64,000 nucleotides of DNA from Cunninghamia lanceolata (taxonomy: Eukaryota > Streptophyta > Pinopsida > Cupressales > Cupressaceae). The translations under genes were made by a program, and so were the position numbers. The stretch covers positions 1,488,001 to 1,552,000 of the forward strand of contig BSBN01000763.1 of the NCBI GenBank assembly GCA_027924645.1, given 5' to 3'. Shown piece by piece: positions 11,832 to 23,958 of this stretch; the first letter of the stretch is position 1, and each line of letters opens with the position of its first letter. The notes below the pieces were generated by a model. The model was not told the origin of the DNA and made no database searches. It saw only the letters and a program-made list of their open reading frames with translations.

Positions 11832-12997
11832 GTGCCCAATAATGACAAAGCCCATGCATCCCCATTATATGTCGATTATGAAAATCTAACAAAAGCCTTT
11901 ACAACTAAACCCAATCCTCATCCTATTCCTAAAATCAAAGCTCACATATGTGATATAGGCTTTGGAGAATATGATATCTCAAAATCTTGTTGTGTACGGC
12001 AGATGCCTCTATCTCCTAAATCCTACGGCCAACCACCCATTGCCAAAGCAACTAAGAAAGTAGATATTCCTCCCACAGCATCCATAACCCAATTCAAAGA
12101 GGGAAAATTACTGGCAGAGGAAACTATTGAAGACATCTACTCTTGGCTCTACAAGGAGAAAGAACAGTCACAATACCAGTCAAACAATATGGCAATGGCT
12201 TAAGAATAGTAAAAAACATGAGCTATAAAGGCAAAGGTGGCCTAGGAAAATAGAATCAAGGAACAATGGAACCCATTATTGTGATGAAGAAACTAGACAA
12301 GAAGGGGTTAGGATTTGGTAGAAAGGTACCACACGCCTTGGACATTGAGGGTATCCTCGACAAGGTGGCAGAAACTTTTCCCACTGATTTGATGTCTAAT
12401 GAGGATATCATCGATGAATCTTCCCTCCATATGACTAACCTATGTACAGAATCCTCTATTTTCATGCTATCATCCGTATCCTTAACATCCACCACCCACA
12501 CCCAGAAAGTCACACTTGTATACCCTAAACTTATCAATTGGGACCAACAAGGAGCCCCCATTCTAGATGTATTTTAGAATGACAAAGCTATTGCTGAGTT
12601 CATGGGACTCTGGGATGGTATCCCTCTTGGCAATCACAAAGCTATTTTTGTAATGGAACTAGAGCCAACAACTTATTTTGGTGAGAATGCCAAATCCTCT
12701 AGTCACATAAGTAAAAATAAAGAAAGATCTCTAGGTGAAAACCACACTGTGGCACCTCCCGATCACAAAATAGTAAAAACAAAGGATGTATCCAAAGGTG
12801 AAAACCTAATTGTGGCATGTGAGGATGGAGGATTTGACCTTCCCCTACCATCTAACTATAAAGAGAAATCAGGTCTCCTAGTGGAAGATTATACAAAGAT
12901 AAACCTTGGCACAGAGAAAAATCTGAAGACCACATTCCTTGTAGCATCATTATCAAAACAAGAGCATAAGAATCTTACAAACTTCTTACAATGAACC
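11832..12997 (+). pseudogene. Protease-RT linker of the Tat-type element
   Basis: Three open pieces (11832-12203, 12266-12577, 12602-12994) connect protease and RT. Around 12215-12330 there is a Gly-rich stretch (YKGKGGLGK, then KKGLGFGRK) resembling the G-patch-like segment found in related polyproteins; this assignment is tentative. The rest is charged and low in recognisable motifs. Confidence 0.5.
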
Positions 12998-13882
12998 ATG
13001 AACTTTGCATGGACCTATGTTGATATGCCAGGATTGGACCCTTCACTAGTAGTTCACTATCTCACAGTTGATCCAAAAGCTAAACTAGTTAAACAAAAGT
13101 TAAGAAAGATGCATCCACAGATCACTCTCCTAGTGAAAGTTGAAATACAAAAACTATTAGATGCAAAATTCATCAAGCCTATTGATTATCCAGAATGGGT
13201 CTTAAACATTGTACCTATGGCTAAACCCAATGGGGGCATCTGTATGTGTTCTGATTTTAGAGATCTTAACAAGGCATGTTCCAAAGATGACTTCCCATTA
13301 CCAAACATTCATCTCATAGTAGACTTGACCGCTGGTCATGAAATGCTTTCTCTCATAGGCAGATTCTTTGGCTACAATCATATAATGATAGTAGAAGAAG
13401 ATCAACATAAACCAACTTTTACTTGTCCTTGGGGTACCTATTGTTGGTGCGTCATGCCATTTGGTCTAAAGAATGCAGGGGCAACCTATCAAAGAGTAAT
13501 GACTGTGATATTCCATGATCTCTTTCATCACATCATGGAGGACTATGTGGATGATATACTAGAAAAATCTTCTAGGACAGATCACATACAAGTTCTAGGA
13601 CAAATCTTTGACAGGCTCGAGAAATACCAAGTAAGACTCAATCCAAAGAAGTGTGTCTTCGGGGTAACATCAGGAAAACTATTGGGATACATTATGTCTC
13701 GTAGAGGCATCGAAGTAGATCCTACAAAAGTCAAGGCTATAGTGGAGATGCTTCCACCAAAGAACCTAAAAGCATTAAGGATCCTTCAAGGAAGGTTACA
13801 GTCTATTAGGTGTTTCATCTCACAGCTAGCAGATAAATGTCAACCATTTCAACACTTGCTCCAAAAGGATGTCTTATTTTGA
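12998..13882 (+). pseudogene. pol: Reverse transcriptase of the Tat-type element, catalytic Asp lost
   Basis: An open frame of 294 codons covers most of a Ty3/gypsy reverse transcriptase, with MCSDFRDLNKACSKDDFPLP, WCVMPFGLKNAGATYQRVM, YVDDI and LNPKKCVFGVTSGKLLGYI. Two of the three metal-binding Asp residues are in the intact YVDD. The first one, in the motif that reads LDGFSGYNQ in the giant element, is replaced by Gly at residue 121 (codon 13358-13360). Even without the downstream stop at 13880 this enzyme would be expected to be inactive. Confidence 0.9.
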
Positions 13883-14328
13883 TGGGATGATAAGTGTCAA
13901 GTAGCATTTGATAAACTAAAGGAATATCTAGATACACCTCTTGTCTTGGTACCACCAGTTGCCAATAGACCTTTGATCTTATATATCTCAACTACAACTG
14001 CAGCCCTAGGGGCTCTTCTAGCACAACATGATGAGTCAGGAAAAGAGCATGCAATCTATTATATCAGTTGAACCTTGGTGGGTTATGAATTCAATTATTC
14101 ACCTATAGAAAGAGCTTGTTTAGCCTTAGTGTTCACTTCCCAAAAGTTGTGGCATTACATGCTAAACCAATATACAAATCTCATAGCAAAAATTGATCCA
14201 TTAAAGTATCTACTAGCAAATGCAGACTAGCTAAATGGGTCACAATCCTTAATGAATTTGAGATTGAGTATGTGGATTGAAAAGAAATCAAGGGACAAGC
14301 CCTAGAAGATCAACTAGTTGAAGCACCC
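13883..14328 (+). pseudogene. Ty3/gypsy RNase H, degenerate
   Basis: Directly after RT, the frame reads WDDKCQVAFDKLKEYL, then ILYISTTTAALGALLAQ, YSPIERACLALVF and LWHYML. This is the connection and RNase H region usual in Ty3/gypsy pol. The first catalytic Asp (normally in a Y-T-D-A-S-like motif) is missing, as in other elements carrying a second RNase H. Several stops interrupt it. Confidence 0.75.
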
Positions 14329-14770
14329 ATGACAAATGTAAATCCTATGGTATTTGACTTTTCGGATGAAAATCCCTTCACTCTTTCTACCTCAATAATG
14401 TGGAAATTGTATTTTGATGGTTCCTACACACAGCATGGATCAGGGGTTGGCATTCTTTTTATCACACCACAAAATGACTATACCCCCAAGTCATATTGGC
14501 TTGCATTTCCTTGCACCAACAACATAGATGAGTATGAATCACTCCTCATAGGTCTCAATACATCAGTTCAATGGGACATCATAGAATTACAGGTATATGG
14601 AGACTCACAACTAGTTATTTGACAAGTCACTGATGAGTACCAAACAAAAGATGAAAAGTTGGTCCCCTACAAGCAATTAGTGGATGCCTACAAACCACAC
14701 TTTTCTAGTATTACTTTTGAGCAGATTCTAAGAGAGCACAACAAGGCTACAAACTCTATGGCCTCTGTGG
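14329..14770 (+). pseudogene. Second, archaeal-type RNase H of the Tat-type element
   Basis: The frame contains WKLYFDGSYTQHGSGVGI, NNIDEYESLLIGL and VYGDSQLVI, the D, E and D motifs of an archaeal/plant-type RNase H. A stop follows at about 14620. The fourth acidic position (normally in N-x-x-A-D-A-L-A) reads NKATNSMAS, so the Asp is lost. The location between the usual RNase H and integrase is the canonical Tat order. Confidence 0.8.
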
Positions 14771-14989
14771 GGTCACTTATAGACATGCCTGTAAACACAC
14801 AGAAATGTGAATTCTTGATTGAGCAATTGTTGATACCAGCCTTCAATGTTCCAACTACAGAAATCATCTATGAACTTATTGGTCCCAATTCCCCATGGTA
14901 TGAAGATATCTATGAATACCTTAAACACGGAACCTTTCCCTTTGATCTATCTGCAACCCAATGCAAAACCTTCATTCGTTGATTCTCCC

Positions 14990-16152
14990 ATTACACCATT
15001 CTGGGTGATACACTATATCATCAGAGTCTTGATTGTATCTTCTTACGATGTCTCAATGCAGAAAAAGTTAATGCTACCTTACGAGACATACACGAAGGTT
15101 TCTGTGGCACACATTCTATCGATCCTCATCTCGCTAAGAAGATACTCCATGCAAGTTATTACTAGCCTACAATAGAACAAGATGCTTTATAGTTTTCTAA
15201 AAAGTGTCTATAATACTAGCAACATGGGGATTTGATTCACGCACCAACTCATGAACTACAACCTGTGACAACTCCATGGCCTTTTTCTTAATGGGATCTC
15301 GACCTTGTAGGACAAATCCACCCATGCTCATCCAATGGCCACAAATTTATCATTACCACCACTGAGTATTTCATGAAGTGGGTTGAAGCCATTCCCATGA
15401 CCTATTTCACTAATAAGCAAATAGCCAAGTTAATCCTTAACTACCTCATTTGCCGGTATGGTATCCCCCAAGCCATTGTCACTGATAATGGGAGACCATT
15501 CAAGAATCAAGATGTCCATGCCTTGTGCACCCAATACAATATATAACATCATTTTTCCACTCCCTATTATCTGCAGAGTAATGGCCAAGTTGAGGCTTCC
15601 AATAAAACCATTCTCAAAATCCTCAAGAAAATGGTCAATGAAGCTGGTCACGATTGGCACCTGCAACTCAATCCCACCCTATGGGCCTCCTACACTAGTA
15701 TTAGAACATCAACTGGTGCCACACCCTATGCCTTGGTCTATGGCTCTAAAGCCATTCTACCTATAGAGGTCAAGATCCCATCCCTCTGAGTATCCATGTA
15801 ACACCTGATTGATGGAGAGGAATATTGTACTCCTAGATTATCTGAGCTAGAACTACTAGATGAGAGGCATCTTGCCACACTTAATCATCTCCATGTCTAT
15901 CAAAAATGCCTCCGACATAACTACATCAAAAAGATCAAAGAAAGATGGTTTCAAGTGGGTGATTTTGTCTTAAAATAAAATTAGATAAATCACGTAGATC
16001 AAGAAAAGAAGGGCAAGTTCAAGCCTAACTGGTTAGGCCCCTTTATTATCGCAGTAGCATATAGATCAGGGGCTTATACTTTAGCTACACCTAATGGCAT
16101 TCCTCTAGATGAGCCACTTAACAATGTTCATCTCAAGAAGTTCTATGTCTGA
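14990..16152 (+). pseudogene. Integrase of the Tat-type element, broken
   Basis: Pieces in different frames give the catalytic core: WDLDLVGQIHP with the first Asp near 15295, IPQAIVTDNGRPFKNQDV with the second Asp, and SNGQVEASNKTILKIL with the Glu. Downstream is GKFKPNWLGPFII and PLNNVHLKKFYV, the usual C-terminal tail before the stop near 16152. There is no chromodomain. The zinc-binding N-terminal part near 15050-15180 is badly degraded. Stops at about 15544, 15787 and 15800 and frameshifts make it non-functional. Confidence 0.85.
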
Positions 16153-18217
16153 TCCTCAGAGTATTAGAAAAAAAAACAAAAAACAAAATAAAAAACAAAA
16201 TAATCCATCCTATGGTGAAAACCTGGCAAATAAGTGCCTTGGATAAGTACCATAGTGAAAACCTGGCAAACAAGCGCTATGTGTAGAGTCATCATCTACC
16301 ATCTATCGAGTCTTGTTAATTCCATGACCATTTCATAATGAACTTCACCCATCCATCCATAATAAAACCATTGACCTGGTTTGCATTTCCATCTCCCTAT
16401 CTAGAGTAGCTTGGAAATTTGTCAATGTCCATCGTTGTCATCCCACGTCTTGATCTACATCAACAGTTATCACTGTCTTGTCCTAGGTCAAAACTTTCTA
16501 CATCTTCTTTATCCATGGTTATCCTATGTCAGTCAACCACAACAACACCTCTACCAGAATGGGGGCAACTCTTTCCTTAACCTAGGTCTAGGAATGGATC
16601 CTTGTTCATGGTTCACAACATGTCAACCTTCAAAAACAACAATACAAACACACCAAACACAAGCGCTTCAACCATCTCCCCACAATGACAACACTTTTCC
16701 TACTTCATCACACCAACTAGAACTACATATCATCTCCTCTCAATCTTAAGGTACCTTTATCCCATGGATATGGGTATGTAGGCAGTCTAGAAAACGAAGG
16801 AAGTATCCATTAATATGGTACATAAGATCTCATCATTTCACCTACCCAAGATCAAACACCTTGACCCATTCATCACTCTACCCAGAACTACATATTATCA
16901 TCTTTCATATTTCATCATAATGTGCCTTGATCCCATGGATATAGAGTATGTAGGCAGTTTGGAATATGAAGGACATATCCAGTACTTAGGCACATACGAT
17001 TCATCATTCTTCACCCACCTCAATCCATTGACATTCCATCTTTCTAGTCTTCCATTTATCAAAATCTATTCACCTCAACTTGACTAATTCAAGAAGCAAA
17101 TCAAAAAACAAGTGCATCCTTTCAAAGAAAAAGTCCTTAACCAACCTGAAGCAAAGCAACTTACTTATAGAGCCACATACTATCCTACATATTGAATGCC
17201 AACATCAACTAAATCAATCCCAACCAAGCAATAGATCAACACACTTGTCTTATACAGGATGTTCCATGTTTGAAACTAGACCAACACATGCGTCTTATAT
17301 GACATGTTGCATTTCCTAAAACCAAACATTATCTTTTTAACAGATAACACCCTTTAATGGACACATAGTTCCTATGATAAGGCTGTTATCTTTCTTATCC
17401 AATCTATCCTGAGCAACCTCTTTGGCAAGATAATATGTTGGCTATATGTTTACTTTGTAAGTCTTTCAATTTGCTTTATGGTTTATCTTTTGTTCCTTTT
17501 CCAATACCTATTCAAGACTACCTTGATTTGTCTATAATCTTGGTATGTTGCAATGCCGTATGAAATGGGGGCATAGTCATTGCTTTTGTGTGCCGTGTTT
17601 AAGGATTGATCTTTAGTATCTTTCTTAGCAGCATATTTATCTCGTGTGTGTTACAACCTAGCATCTTACATATTAATATTCTTCTTGCATTTATGTATTG
17701 AAGTTTATTTTATGTTCAATATTATGGCTCATTCACATGTTCAACAAGGTCATATTATGTCTAAGGGATTTAAGTTCAAACCACTTGCTTGCAGAGTTAA
17801 TGTCTACACACTCAGATATCACAACACCTTGGTCATTTATACCTTGGTGGCAAACTATCCATGTGCTATATCAAAAATAAAGATTCCTCTTTATCAACAT
17901 TTGTGAAACTGTTCCAACAAGCTTATCCATCTACCCATCCATTTATCTATGGCCTTATATGGTTTTCAAGCAAAGATCGATCAATAGTCTTTCTCTCATG
18001 TTCTCTTCTATCTCCACTTTAATCTATCCAACCTTGTCTACCTTCCAACAATCTTCTAGTTGAGCATCAACCCAACTCTTCTATCGCTTCCCTGTCTTTC
18101 CTCTCAAGGGGGCATCCTATGCCAGCTACACTGGGGCATCAAAATCGTATCATGTCTTCAACAATCAATTTTTTTGACACAATGCTATAAACTGCATTGC
18201 ATCAAAGATGGGCAAAA
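16153..18217 (+). other. 3' untranslated region of the Tat-type element
   Basis: No coding signal over about 2 kb. It contains a short direct duplication (ATGGTGAAAACCTGGCAAA near 16213 and a near-identical copy near 16253). A second duplicated phrase, TATGTAGGCAG, occurs near 16770 and 16947 in similar context. Related GTAGGCA phrases occur after pol in other plant Tat-group elements as far as I recall. A purine-rich run AAAGATGGGCAAAA directly precedes the 3' LTR and may be the polypurine tract. Confidence 0.6.
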
Positions 18218-19718
18218 TGTAGACACCCTAAAATGACCATGTTGTCGCACCACTTGTATTTCATCAATTCTTCCAAATCACCTGCATTTCAATGTTAATT
18301 AAATAATCTAATTATTTAATTAATTTCATCAAATTCTTCCAGATCACTTTTTTTTCAACATTAATTGTAGTGCCCCTCCATTCTCACTTTGGATGAGAAG
18401 CGGTCAGGCTAAGGAGCATGAAGAAGAAGGTAAAATACTCAGAATACTTAGGATATGATAGAGATGTTGATGGTAGGCTTACTACTATGATGTAGTTGAT
18501 GACACTCATTGATGTTTATTATGATGACATTGCTGATACTTTATCATTAGTACATTATGCTTATGTTGTGATCAGTTATAGGTTAATTGATTATGTAGAT
18601 TAGTTTTACTACTGATTAATGTGATTATTTGTCTATGCATTATATGGTTGTTTATTTACTAATGAATTTGTGTAATGTGGATACTTGTGATGTGTTTTGT
18701 GAAGGGATAGTGTAGTATTACTCATAATGAGTACCCTACTATGCTATGATTCCCTGTCACTATGTGCCTGCTTGGATGATTATATGTATGTATTCGACAC
18801 TTTTGTTTGCTGCAGGTTGTAGGTACCAGGCATCAACTCCACCTGAATTGGCAGGTTTGAGTGTGCCTTCATACCAATGGAAGTTGTTGAATGGAGATAA
18901 CATATGGTTTCCTAGCCTAGCCATCATCCTTAAAGAGGATGAGTATCCGGTTGTGTACCCTCTCAGTGTTGTGAGTTTGGTCATCATAGTCATTCATTGT
19001 TGTGGTGGTCTTGTTTTCTGATCTTGCATAGTAGTCAGGTATGGTTTGACAGTTGGGTTATTTTGTTGGTATTGTTTTGGTTATTGTTGCCTTAAAATAA
19101 AATAATTAGTTATGAAGCATTTCTGTTAAATAAATAAATATATAAATGTCCTTATGTAAATTTAGTTTATGAAAAATATATTATTCTAGAAGTTAAGTTA
19201 ATAAATAATAATAATAATAGTAATAAATGTAATTGCAACTAGAGAAAAATAAATAAATAATATTTATGTGTTACCATAAAATATATTTATCTTGGTCTGG
19301 TTGTAAAATATTTAAAATAGCAAACCGTAAGATATTGTTCATGTAAGAGTTATTGCATCTTGTGGGGGGAATCTTCTAGAAGATTTTAGGGGATTTCTTT
19401 CACTAAAAATAGAGAGTTTTTGAGCTATATTTAGGGGGGAGATTTCTCTCTCATAAGAATCTTTAGCAAATGGAACTTTTGGAGGGAGACTAGTTTGTGG
19501 CTACAGCAATTGAACCCGGCATCGAATCTTCAGCCCAGTCAAGCAAGCAAAATTAGGTTCCTTTGGTTCTAATTTCTGTCTCATTTTTTTGTTGAAGAAA
19601 ATGTTTGATTTATAATTTTTCCCGTTGATGGTAATTTGCTTGAGAGGTTAGAAGCCTTGTTATCAGATCCATTTGTGCATGTCTGTATCATTGCATTTCT
19701 AGGAATCACCGATTGATG

Positions 19719-20260
19719 TGACTGTCTATCTCTCACCCATTTCATCTCTATTTTTACAGTCTATTGCGTTAGCCATAACTTTTGTTTTACAAACTGGGTT
19801 CCTCTAAATTTTTGATATATGGTGTACAACCTAGTTACCTAAATCATATCTAAAAATCATTTATACCTAGTTTATGTTTTTGGAGATATGAATGTTTTGT
19901 GACTATTTACCTCTCAGCCATTTCATCTCTATTTTAGTAGTCTGTTGTGTTAGCCATAACTTTAGTTTTATGAACTTGTTTCCTCTAAGTTTTTGATATA
20001 TGGTGCACGACCTAGTTTCCTATATCGTATCTAAAAATTGTCCATACCCAATTTGTCATTTTGGAGATTTGAATATTTTGTGACTTTCTACCTTTGATCC
20101 GTTTCATCTCTATTAAAATAGTTAGTTATGTCACCAATAACTCTATATTTTCAAATTGGGTTTCTCTAAATTTTTTATATAAGATTTAGCTCTTACCTAT
20201 GAAAACTATATCCAAAAGAGTTAGCATTACCCAGTTTGTCAATTCAGAGATATGTATCAA
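19719..20260. repeat. Three tandem copies of a unit of about 181 bp
   Basis: Copies start near 19719, 19901 and 20081 with TGACT(G/A/T)T..., followed by CATTTCATCTCTATTT, GTTAGCCATAACT, a TTTTTGATATATGG-like phrase and GGAGAT(A/T)TGAAT. The third copy is the most diverged. Confidence 0.8.
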
Positions 20261-21009
20261 TTAGTGACAGACATTCCTATGCCATCTTGATTGTTGTTAT
20301 TAATTCTACAAATCCATTCTATGCATATCCTTTAATCATTGCATTCCATAATTTGACATCTCTTTGAGGCAATTTGTTGAATAGTTAATGCACTTTTTCT
20401 GAGCTCTTACTTTTGCATACATGTCTACTAGAGTATTTCCTTTTCGAAGTCTCTTATCATTATCAAAACATTCTATATCTATATTCTTTCTGGTATAGTA
20501 TCTGTTCTTGCATATCTTAATCGATCATATTAGTATGTTTCTTTCTTAGTGGTTTATTTTACTGCTTTTTGGTTTAAAATTGTTCAATGGTGATATGTTG
20601 AGTTAATTTTAAATATGGTCTTGCTTGAAATTCCATTGTTAATTATTAGCATCAAGTAGTAATGATGTAATTGGTTTATTATATTATTCTTTGGTTCTGA
20701 GTCATATTGTTCTAATGGAATGTAATAGTCATTTTAATCCTCATTTTTTTGCATATAGGGAAATGGATGTAGTAATAGTGGTATTGTGTTTCAATTTACC
20801 CGACTCTAGAGGCTTGTCTACCTTGAACTTTCGATGGCTTTGAGTACTTGCATTCTAGAGAGAGAAAGTTGGTTTTTGTTTCATTAAATTTGGACTTTTG
20901 CATGCCTTAGGTTATTTTTGCTTGTTATAAGTGTTGGAGGTATGTCATGTGTGTCCTTGTATATTACTTGTTTGGGTTGGTTCAACTAAGTACAAGAAGG
21001 GGAGTGGCT

Positions 21010-21232
21010 TCTGATGTGGGGCCGGCACCCAAAGTGGTTGTCTGGGTAACCCATTGGAAGTGTTTAACAAGTGAAAATCTAATAATTGACTACTAGGAAA
21101 GGGTAGACTTCATATTAATCAAAATAAGGAAGACCGCATGTGTGACCTATGGGGTCGACGCCTGGAGAGAGGCTGTCAGGGTAACCATAGATGGGGGCCA
21201 GTGTCTAGAGAGAGACAGTTAGGGTAACCCAT
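21010..21232. repeat. Three short copies of a GTAACC-containing phrase
   Basis: Similar phrases of about 45 bp begin near 21017, 21150 and 21191: a GGGG core, then GCCGGCACCC, GTCGACGCCTGG or GCCAGTGTCT, then a purine run and GGGTAACC. They are diverged direct repeats inside the solo LTR. Confidence 0.5.
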
Positions 21233-21885
21233 GTAGAGCCATGCGATGACACTTCTTCCTACTACACTCTAGCTTACCCTATTCTATTGCATCTGGATGT
21301 TGATTGTTGTGTTTAGTGTTGTCCGCATGTGAAACCTATGGTATTTTGTCTTCTATTAGTCCTCATGTACTTGCTTGTGTTGGGGAACCTCATTGTTATC
21401 TCCTAGCTCGGGGGTGGACCTCAGGGTTCGGTGGAAGAGCTTAATCCATTGGTTTTCCTTGATCGTCCTGATTCATGATCACTGCATAAGTGTTCCAATT
21501 CTAAATTGTATTGCATCCTCAGAGCTATGTTATACTTCCAGAATTGTATAATCTTGTTGTATATTGTAAACCTATGTAATCGATCATGAATCTTGTAATC
21601 ATGTAATCTTGTTTTTGAACCTTTGTAACTATTCATATCTGTAAAGGGGTAATGTAATCTTCTTTTGTATCATGAGATTTATTACTTGTGTTGTTATAAA
21701 TTATTGTTATCTGATGCAGTTATGTTTGCCTAGAGGTGTTAGTTGATCATCTTGTTTTATTGCTTAAAATAGTGTTAATTATATCTAGTGTAAATGCATT
21801 TACTTGCTTAAAAAAATATATTTCTATAATTTTAGTACCTGTTAGCCTAACTCTCTAGGGTTGCATGATGGGGCATTACATTAAT

Positions 21886-22270
21886 TAAATAAATCCTCTT
21901 TATTTAATTAATTTCATTAAATTCCTCTATATTTTTCTAAAATTAAATAATTTTAATTATTTAATTAAATCATTATCCTCTTTCAAATTTCAAATCTACA
22001 TTAATTAAATAAATCCCATTATTTAATTAATTCATCACAAATCCTCTCTTATCTATAATTAAATAATTTACATTATTTAATTAAATCAAATTGTTCTTCC
22101 AAATTTAAATAAATCATGCAAATTTATTTAAATTATCTCAATCCTCTAAAAATAAATAAAATCAAGTATTTTATTTATAAACTTCATATTCCTCTATCAT
22201 GCACAAAGAATTAAATAAATTTATTTATTTAATTTCAATTATCTTTCCAATTCCTCTAAAAATATCATGT
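21886..22270. repeat. AT-rich palindromic repeats in the 3' LTR
   Basis: Units of about 50-80 bp alternate a CCTCT-containing spacer with self-complementary runs such as ATTATTTAATTAAAT and AATTTAAATAA. The same type of sequence is seen just before the nested insertion (18300-18330). They can form hairpins. Confidence 0.6.
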
Positions 22271-22490
22271 TAACTCATGTGCACAATTAGTTTTATTTTT
22301 AGAACTCTAAAAAAAAAACATTCTAATTTATTAAATAAAATCTATCTTTATCAAAAAAGAAATTATCTTAATAAAAATACCTTTTTGGAGTGACACATGT
22401 TGTGTGCACATTCAACATGAGCTATTTGATTTATCTCAACCATTCATTCTATGGATTTATTTCATCTGTTAATTGATCATGTTTGAAACC

Positions 22491-22497
22491 TATATAA
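22491..22497 (+). promoter_or_regulatory. TATA box of the Tat-type LTR
   Basis: TATATAAACCCCCCTC lies about 385 bp before the LTR end, on the same strand as gag-pol. This is a normal place for the core promoter of an LTR. Confidence 0.6.
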
Positions 22498-22881
22498 ACC
22501 CCCCTCATCTCCTTCACAAATCCTCTTCGACCATTTAGCTATTGAGCACTCTTGATCACTTATTCTTTGGCATCCTTTATAGCTCTTTGAGCATACATCA
22601 TGTCATTGAGCACCTTACGATCTTTTGACATTGATCTTTTGAGCACGAATACCCCTACATCCGCTTGTTGTAACCCTGGTTTCACAACGTTATTGAGCAA
22701 TCTACATATCTACAAAGAGAACAATACAATCCAGGTGAAGTCTTTCTTGTTTTATTTGATTTATTCATTGATATTGGCTTTTTACTTAGATTGATCTCTT
22801 TATGTTATCGGTAATTGAGTTGTTATTATCATTGTTATGATTTTATCATTTGACCTCTCAATTTTCCTCATATACATCCTT

Positions 22882-23958
22882 ATTACCAAAGGTAGTTAGT
22901 TATCACTAAAGAACTCTACATTATGCAATGAAAGGATGTGAGAAACAAGCATTTCCTCATCCTTTATATAGCATGAATATATCTCTTAATATCACATTAG
23001 CTTGCATCATAATCTTGTTTAGCATATGTGGAAGTCTTGGAAGATTGGAAAGAATTGTTTATTAAAATATATCACTTGTCACCCTCTAAGTTGATAATGT
23101 GTTAACACCCCTGCAATAACTTTGCAAACATGGCCTATGTAATCACAATCACATTTCCATATGGTACTTGTTTTCATTATTCAAATATTGGCACCTGCAA
23201 ATATTTATATCACTTGACCATAAATCATAACCTCTATGTAGCCTCTTGAAGTGATGATTTATTCTTAGCCATGTGATTGTAAGAACTTTGCCTTTATATT
23301 ATTAATGGTCCTAATCATTTTTGTGAGGTTCCTCATGTCATGATATGGCTAATACTCATGGTTCAAAGAATGCATAATTCATGAAAGGACAAAATAATAC
23401 AAAATTTAATAATTTTAGAATATGTGTCCACCCATTCTTCGTATTCTTCCTCACTAGGCCACTTTGTGTGGATGACTTTCATAATTTTATTTATGTTAGT
23501 ATATATCTAGTATCTAGTGTAACTTTAACTTCTTTGATAAAGTTGTGTATTACTATCTATAATGTTAAAAATTCATCTAATTCATGACTAAGGAGGATAG
23601 GATCTATCTTTTTATCTTTCAATAATGGTCCCACAAAGATAGTCACAATATCTTAAAATTCATCTTTCCAATCCCATATCATTTTGTTATCCCCATTGGG
23701 ATACTTATAATTGGGACACCAAATGCAAAGAGGGCCTAGAGGTCCTCAACCTTCTCCTTTATCATAATATTTATATTATTCATGAAGGTGGAGACCTCAT
23801 ATAATAGCTGAATTCATATATGTTTGAGATCTAATTTGAGTTCCCTAGCATATATTTGGTATTTGTGTATATTAAATCCATGAGAACCACCCTAGGCATC
23901 CATGTTATTTTATTTCATTCAACTTATGCTCAATATTTTGAATACTCACATTTCACTT
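22882..23958. other. Spacer, no gene recognised
   Basis: AT-rich sequence after the target duplication. Its right part (from about 23600) may still hold a decayed C-terminal piece of the minus-strand ORF that follows, but I cannot support a boundary. Confidence 0.4.

Larger units (their letters stand above)
18366..21880 (+). mobile_element. Solo LTR (3.5 kb) nested in the 3' LTR
   Basis: The segment starts TGTAGTGCCCC and ends GGGGCATTACA, so its ends are inverted repeats with one mismatch. It is flanked on both sides by TTAAT (18361-18365 and 21881-21885). No gag or pol signal lies inside, so it is best read as a solo LTR left by recombination; a short non-autonomous element is the alternative. 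The orientation is not proven. It contains three tandem copies of a unit of about 181 bp and three copies of a GGGTAACC-containing phrase. Confidence 0.8.
5990..22876 (+). mobile_element. Decayed Tat-type Ty3/gypsy retrotransposon with nested insertion
   Basis: Both ends carry the LTR start TGTAGACACCC (5990 and 18218), and the far end finishes with TATACA at 22876. The five bases outside are TCCTT on both sides (5985-5989 and 22877-22881), a matching target duplication. Between the ends, plus-strand fragments of gag, protease, RT, RNase H, a second RNase H and integrase occur in that order. The second RNase H between RNase H and integrase and the lack of a chromodomain are hallmarks of the Tat lineage. 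Many stops and frameshifts show that it is inactive. A 3.5 kb solo LTR has inserted into its 3' LTR. Confidence 0.85.
18218..22876 (+). repeat. 3' LTR of the Tat-type element, split by a solo LTR
   Basis: It starts TGTAGACACCC and ends TATACA followed by the target duplication TCCTT. Without the nested insertion and one copy of its TSD (3,520 bp) the LTR is about 1,139 bp. The two pieces are 18218-18365 and 21886-22876. The TATA box is at 22491-22497. The part 21886-22270 is made of AT-rich palindromic repeats. Confidence 0.85.

Noticed and set aside
18746..19021. 91-codon frame in the solo LTR as a gene
   Set aside because: Short, no known motif, and located in an LTR with no sign of selection.
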